A stretch of 64,000 nt of DNA. Origin: Paraburkholderia sp. UYCP14C. GTDB lineage: Bacteria; Pseudomonadota; Gammaproteobacteria; Burkholderiales; Burkholderiaceae. Of this stretch, positions 61,481-64,000 are shown piece after piece. The notes under the pieces were generated by a model. That model ran no database searches and had not been told where the DNA came from. It worked only from the letters and a program-made list of their open reading frames with translations. The first letter of the stretch is position 1. Each line of letters opens with the position of its first letter. Position numbers and translations under genes: made by a program. The stretch spans positions 124,001-188,000 of the forward strand of contig NZ_SELS01000012.1 in assembly GCF_004197395.1 (NCBI RefSeq), in the 5' to 3' direction.

Positions 61481-62053
61481 ATGAGGAAGTCGAAACTCGA
61501 AACTGCCGATACACGCCGTCGCATCATCGAGGTTGCCGCGCGAGCGTTCAGGGCGAACGGCATCCAGACGACCGGTTTGGCGGACCTGATGGCTGACGCG
61601 GGACTCTCGCACGGCGGGTTTTACCGGCATTTCGAGTCCAAAGACGATTTGGTCGCGCAAGCGTGCGAAGCCGCGCTGACCGAGATCATTGGCACGCTCG
61701 AAGCCGCCGCGGGCGAGCGCATCGGCCCCGAAGCTTTCAAGGCCATGATCGAGGCTTACGTGTCCACGACTCACCGCGACGCACCGGCAGACGGTTGCCC
61801 GCTCGCGAGCATGGGCAGCGAACTGGCGCGCGCCGACGAACAAACGCGGGCAGTTGCGGCGCACGGCTTCGACGGTCTCGTCGACAGCCTGGCAAGCCGG
61901 TCCGGGCGTCGGCACCACGCAGCAGCACGGTCCGAAGCAATCTTCGCCCTTTCGGCAATGATCGGCGCCGTCACCATGGCGCGGATCGTTGAAGACCCTG
62001 ACGCCTCCGCGGCGATCCTTCAGACGGTCAAGGAACGCCTCATCAAGAAGTAG
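61481..62053 (+). CDS. TetR/AcrR family transcriptional regulator
   Basis: 190 residues. N-terminal HTH: ETADTRRRIIEVAARAFRAN, GIQTTGLADLMADAGLSHGG, FYRHFESKDDLVAQA (residues about 6-60). C-terminal ligand domain with DGCPLASMGSELARADEQTR, a pattern of the NemR/YxaF-like TetR subgroup that often senses electrophiles. The operator palindrome precedes it. The NmrA-type gene at 62205 lies downstream on the same strand and is the likely target. Confidence 0.9.
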   Translation: MRKSKLETADTRRRIIEVAARAFRANGIQTTGLADLMADAGLSHGGFYRHFESKDDLVAQACEAALTEIIGTLEAAAGERIGPEAFKAMIEAYVSTTHRDAPADGCPLASMGSELARADEQTRAVAAHGFDGLVDSLASRSGRRHHAAARSEAIFALSAMIGAVTMARIVEDPDASAAILQTVKERLIKK

Positions 62054-62058
62054 CTGAT

Positions 62059-62082
62059 ATGCATGCCTGAAACTGCATGCAT
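62059..62082. promoter_or_regulatory. inverted repeat ATGCATGC-N8-GCATGCAT between tetR and the NmrA-type gene
   Basis: Perfect 8-bp arms starting 6 bp after the TetR stop and 123 bp before the downstream gene. It could terminate tetR or act as an operator; no T tract follows. Confidence 0.45.
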
Positions 62083-62204
62083 GACGCGCGCATCAAAATG
62101 TGCATATACACTTTTCGGATTTCGAAGCGAGGTTTGATCGCGGCGATATCTGGCAGCCCCGCACTCGCGACGAGTGCCCACATCGTTAGACTGGAGAGTC
62201 CATC

Positions 62205-63086
62205 ATGCAGCAACGCAAATATCTGATTACCGGCGCCACGGGTAAGACCGGCGTCCACACAGTTCGTCATCTGCTGGACGGCGGCCATGCGGTCCGGGCT
62301 TTCGTACACAAGGAAGACGACCGCAGTGCGGCGCTTCGTGCGCAGGGCGCCGAAGTCGTCGTCGGCGATCTGCTCGAGCATGACGATGTGATCCGCGCAA
62401 TGGAGGGCGTGACTGGCGCATACCTGTGCTATCCGGTGCGGCCGGGCTTCATCGAGGCGACCGCGTATTTCGCGGACGCGGCGCGGCGGGCGGGCGTTGA
62501 AGTCCTCGTGGAAATGTCGCAGATTTCCGCGCGGGAAGACTCGAAGAGTCACGCGGCACGCAATCACTGGATCGCTGAACGGGTTCTCGATTGGTCGGGC
62601 GTGCCAACGATTCACATCCGTCCGACGTTCTTCTCGGAATGGCTGATTTTCCCATGGGTGCTCGACGCCATCGTCAACGAAGGAAGGATTGCCCTTCCCT
62701 ACGGCAACGGACGCCATGCGCCGATCGCCGCGGAGGACCAGGCTCGCTTCATCGCTACCGTGCTCACCAATCCTGCTGGACATATCGGCAAGACCTACGA
62801 ACTCTGCGGCCCGATCGAACTCGATCATCACGGGATCGCCGATGAAATCGGCAAGGTGATCGACCGCAAGATCGTTTATCGTCCGGCGACGCTCGACGAA
62901 TATCGCGAGCACTTGCGGAAGTACGGTCTTCCGGAATTCACGATCCAGCACTTCATCGAAGTTGCCATCGATTACCAGAACGGCGTCTTCGAGGGCAAAG
63001 ACGGCATCATCGCGCAAGTCACCGGACAGGCGCCGCAGACGGTTGCAGAGTTCGTCCACGCCAACCGACAACTGTTCGAGCGTTGA
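62205..63086 (+). CDS. NmrA/ergot-type NAD(P)-binding oxidoreductase
   Basis: 293 residues. LITGATGKTGVHTVRHLLDG (8-27) is the atypical-SDR cofactor loop; GDLLEHDDVIRAMEGVTGAY and ARNHWIAERVLDWSGVPTIH fit the NmrA/QOR2-like NAD(P)-binding family. Such proteins act as quinone or redox sensors or reductases. GGAGAG precedes the ATG. A TetR regulator precedes it on the same strand and a terminator-like hairpin follows. Confidence 0.88.
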   Translation: MQQRKYLITGATGKTGVHTVRHLLDGGHAVRAFVHKEDDRSAALRAQGAEVVVGDLLEHDDVIRAMEGVTGAYLCYPVRPGFIEATAYFADAARRAGVEVLVEMSQISAREDSKSHAARNHWIAERVLDWSGVPTIHIRPTFFSEWLIFPWVLDAIVNEGRIALPYGNGRHAPIAAEDQARFIATVLTNPAGHIGKTYELCGPIELDHHGIADEIGKVIDRKIVYRPATLDEYREHLRKYGLPEFTIQHFIEVAIDYQNGVFEGKDGIIAQVTGQAPQTVAEFVHANRQLFER

Positions 63087-63125
63087 TGAGCGGTGCCCGG
63101 TTCAGCTTCGTTGCGCACGAAGAAA

Positions 63126-63150
63126 GTTGCCGGCTACTCGCGCCGGCAAC
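63126..63150. terminator. terminator-like hairpin between convergent genes
   Basis: GTTGCCGGC and GCCGGCAAC (9-bp arms, 7-nt loop) in the gap between the NmrA-type stop (63086) and the stop of the small gene on the other strand (63190). No T tract. Confidence 0.6.
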
Positions 63151-63189
63151 ATAGCTGGGCATTCCGTTAACACGAATGCGCAACGCGGT

Positions 63190-63390
63190 TCAATGCACGG
63201 TTCCGAAGAACAATTGGGCACCGTCCTCCGGCGTCAACCCAGCGTCGAAATAGGCCTGAAGGCGCGTTGCCTTTGCGTCGTCGAGCAGATACGGCGGCCG
63301 TACGAGCCCTTCCGCGACGGCATGGTCGTACCATCGGCTGAGCCACGCTCGCAGTTCGATTTCACTCGCCGACAGCACTTCCACTTCCAT
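63190..63390 (-). CDS. small hypothetical protein
   Basis: 66 residues: MEVEVLSASEIELRAWLSRW, then a helical middle and GLTPEDGAQLFFGTVH. AGGAGA lies 7 nt before the ATG at 63390. No family recognised. It follows another small gene (63422-63664) by 31 nt on the same strand and precedes nothing on that strand in the window. The convincing ribosome binding site suggests it is real; a small regulatory or stress protein is possible. Confidence 0.55.
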   Translation of the reverse strand: MEVEVLSASEIELRAWLSRWYDHAVAEGLVRPPYLLDDAKATRLQAYFDAGLTPEDGAQLFFGTVH

Positions 63391-63421
63391 TCGATGTTCT
63401 CCTGGTCTCAAAGCGCGTCGA

Positions 63422-63664
63422 TTACATCGCCAGCCGCTCGACCGCCATCGACGGGCGCGCCACCGAAGGCGGAAACACTTGCCAACCGCGATCGGTATGG
63501 TGAAAGAAGAACAGCTCGCACGGACCTCGTGGACCCTCCCCCGCCACACACACACCGACGATCCGTCCGGCGCGCGAGCGATGCACGGTCAGCACACGTA
63601 CCGTCGTGCGCGTGTGTCCGAGCCACTTCCCGACCGCCGTACGCAAAGACTGCTGCTCCACCAT
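63422..63664 (-). CDS. small hypothetical protein
   Basis: 80 residues from the ATG at 63664 (GGAGGGG 8 nt upstream; the frame is open to 63790 but without a better start). The sequence has a short helix, then VRVLTVHRSRAGRIVGVCVA and ELFFFHHTDRGWQVFPPSVA, a beta-rich pattern. Family not recognised. It lies between the response-regulator gene and the other small gene on the same strand. Confidence 0.5.
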   Translation of the reverse strand: MVEQQSLRTAVGKWLGHTRTTVRVLTVHRSRAGRIVGVCVAGEGPRGPCELFFFHHTDRGWQVFPPSVARPSMAVERLAM

Positions 63665-63807
63665 TGCCGCCCCCTCCGTTGAAGCCATCGTAGGCAGCCG
63701 CAAATGATGCTTCCATCGGCGTCGGCGGATTGTGCGTTCAGGAATCACCGGTTCGATCGTCAGGATTTCCTTAGCTCCGATAGAGGGCATGAATCCAGCC
63801 TGAGCGG

Positions 63808-64000
63808 CTATTCGCTGATCAGGCCGTGCCGCATCGCATAACGAATCACCTCCGCGTTATTCGAAAGACCCAGCTTTTGCATCAACCGCATCTTGTGGGT
63901 GCTGATCGTCTTGGCGCTCAGCGAGCACGCTTCGGCGATGTCGTTGATGCTCCGGCCGCTGGCGATTAGCTGTAGCACCTGAAATTCCCGATCCGTCAGG
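63808..64000 (-). CDS. NarL/FixJ-type response regulator, C-terminal HTH only (5' end outside window)
   Basis: 64 codons seen on the minus strand: LTDREFQVLQLIASGRSIND, IAEACSLSAKTISTHKMRLM, QKLGLSNNAEVIRYAMRHGL, ending ISE-stop. This is the GerE/LuxR HTH with the spacing of NarL/FixJ response regulators. The receiver domain and any sensor kinase lie beyond the window. Regulatory target not visible. Confidence 0.8.
   Translation of the reverse strand, partial: LTDREFQVLQLIASGRSINDIAEACSLSAKTISTHKMRLMQKLGLSNNAEVIRYAMRHGLISE

Noticed and set aside
1-64000. Mobile elements, integrases, CRISPR arrays, tRNA or rRNA genes
   Set aside because: No transposase or integrase motifs, no regularly spaced repeats and no recognisable RNA-gene sequence were found on reading both strands; a covariance-model search would be needed to exclude small RNAs.

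Overview
The window looks like a piece of a Burkholderiaceae replicon (Paraburkholderia, Caballeronia or Burkholderia). This is an inference from the high GC, the wobble-position G/C bias, the density of LysR, AraC, GNAT and FAD-oxidase genes, a phasin-like gene, a DUF2970 protein and a cysI-DUF934 pair. No rRNA, tRNA, CRISPR array, transposase or phage gene was seen. Gene content is accessory and catabolic, as on a secondary chromosome or megaplasmid.

Region 1 (1-12.0 kb) is a mosaic of regulator/enzyme pairs: a truncated NAD(P)-binding reductase, a divergent SDR/LysR pair, a LuxR-type regulator whose palindrome recurs next to a truncated LuxR paralogue, a divergent MarR/monooxygenase pair with a perfect operator, and a divergent AraC/SDR pair. 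It also holds an exported Ysc84-like protein joined to a three-domain flavin/Fe-S fusion oxidoreductase behind an FNR/Anr-type box, then a phasin-like operon.

Region 2 (12.0-48 kb) is a large block for uptake and oxidation of amines, amino acids or opine-like compounds. It contains a complete oligopeptide-type ABC transporter with an AraC protein, a GNAT, a class III aminotransferase with an Lrp regulator, and a second HTH-only AraC protein. A three-subunit FAD/[2Fe-2S] dehydrogenase is fused by overlapping genes to a polar amino-acid ABC transporter. PuuB-like oxidase, HAD hydrolase, PuuC-like aldehyde dehydrogenase and PuuR-like regulator follow. A second GNAT leads a run of hydroxyacid dehydrogenase, tartrate-type dehydrogenase, semialdehyde dehydrogenase, zinc deacylase, cupin and FAD oxidase. 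On the minus strand come MFS, aldo/keto reductase, a second class III aminotransferase, another FAD oxidase and a second HAD/oxidase cassette, closed by a LysR gene. Five FAD amine oxidases, two HADs, two GNATs, two aminotransferases and two short AraC proteins occur as paralogues, so this looks like a duplicated and diversified amine-catabolic island.

Region 3 (48-64 kb): a stand-alone assimilatory sulfite/nitrite reductase with its DUF934 partner and a MocR regulator, a DUF2970 protein, then an IclR-controlled locus joining a spermidine/putrescine-type ABC transporter to hydantoinase/oxoprolinase subunits A and B. The end holds a TetR regulator with a clear operator, an NmrA-type NAD(P)-binding protein, two small unknown genes and the C-terminal end of a NarL-type response regulator cut by the window edge.
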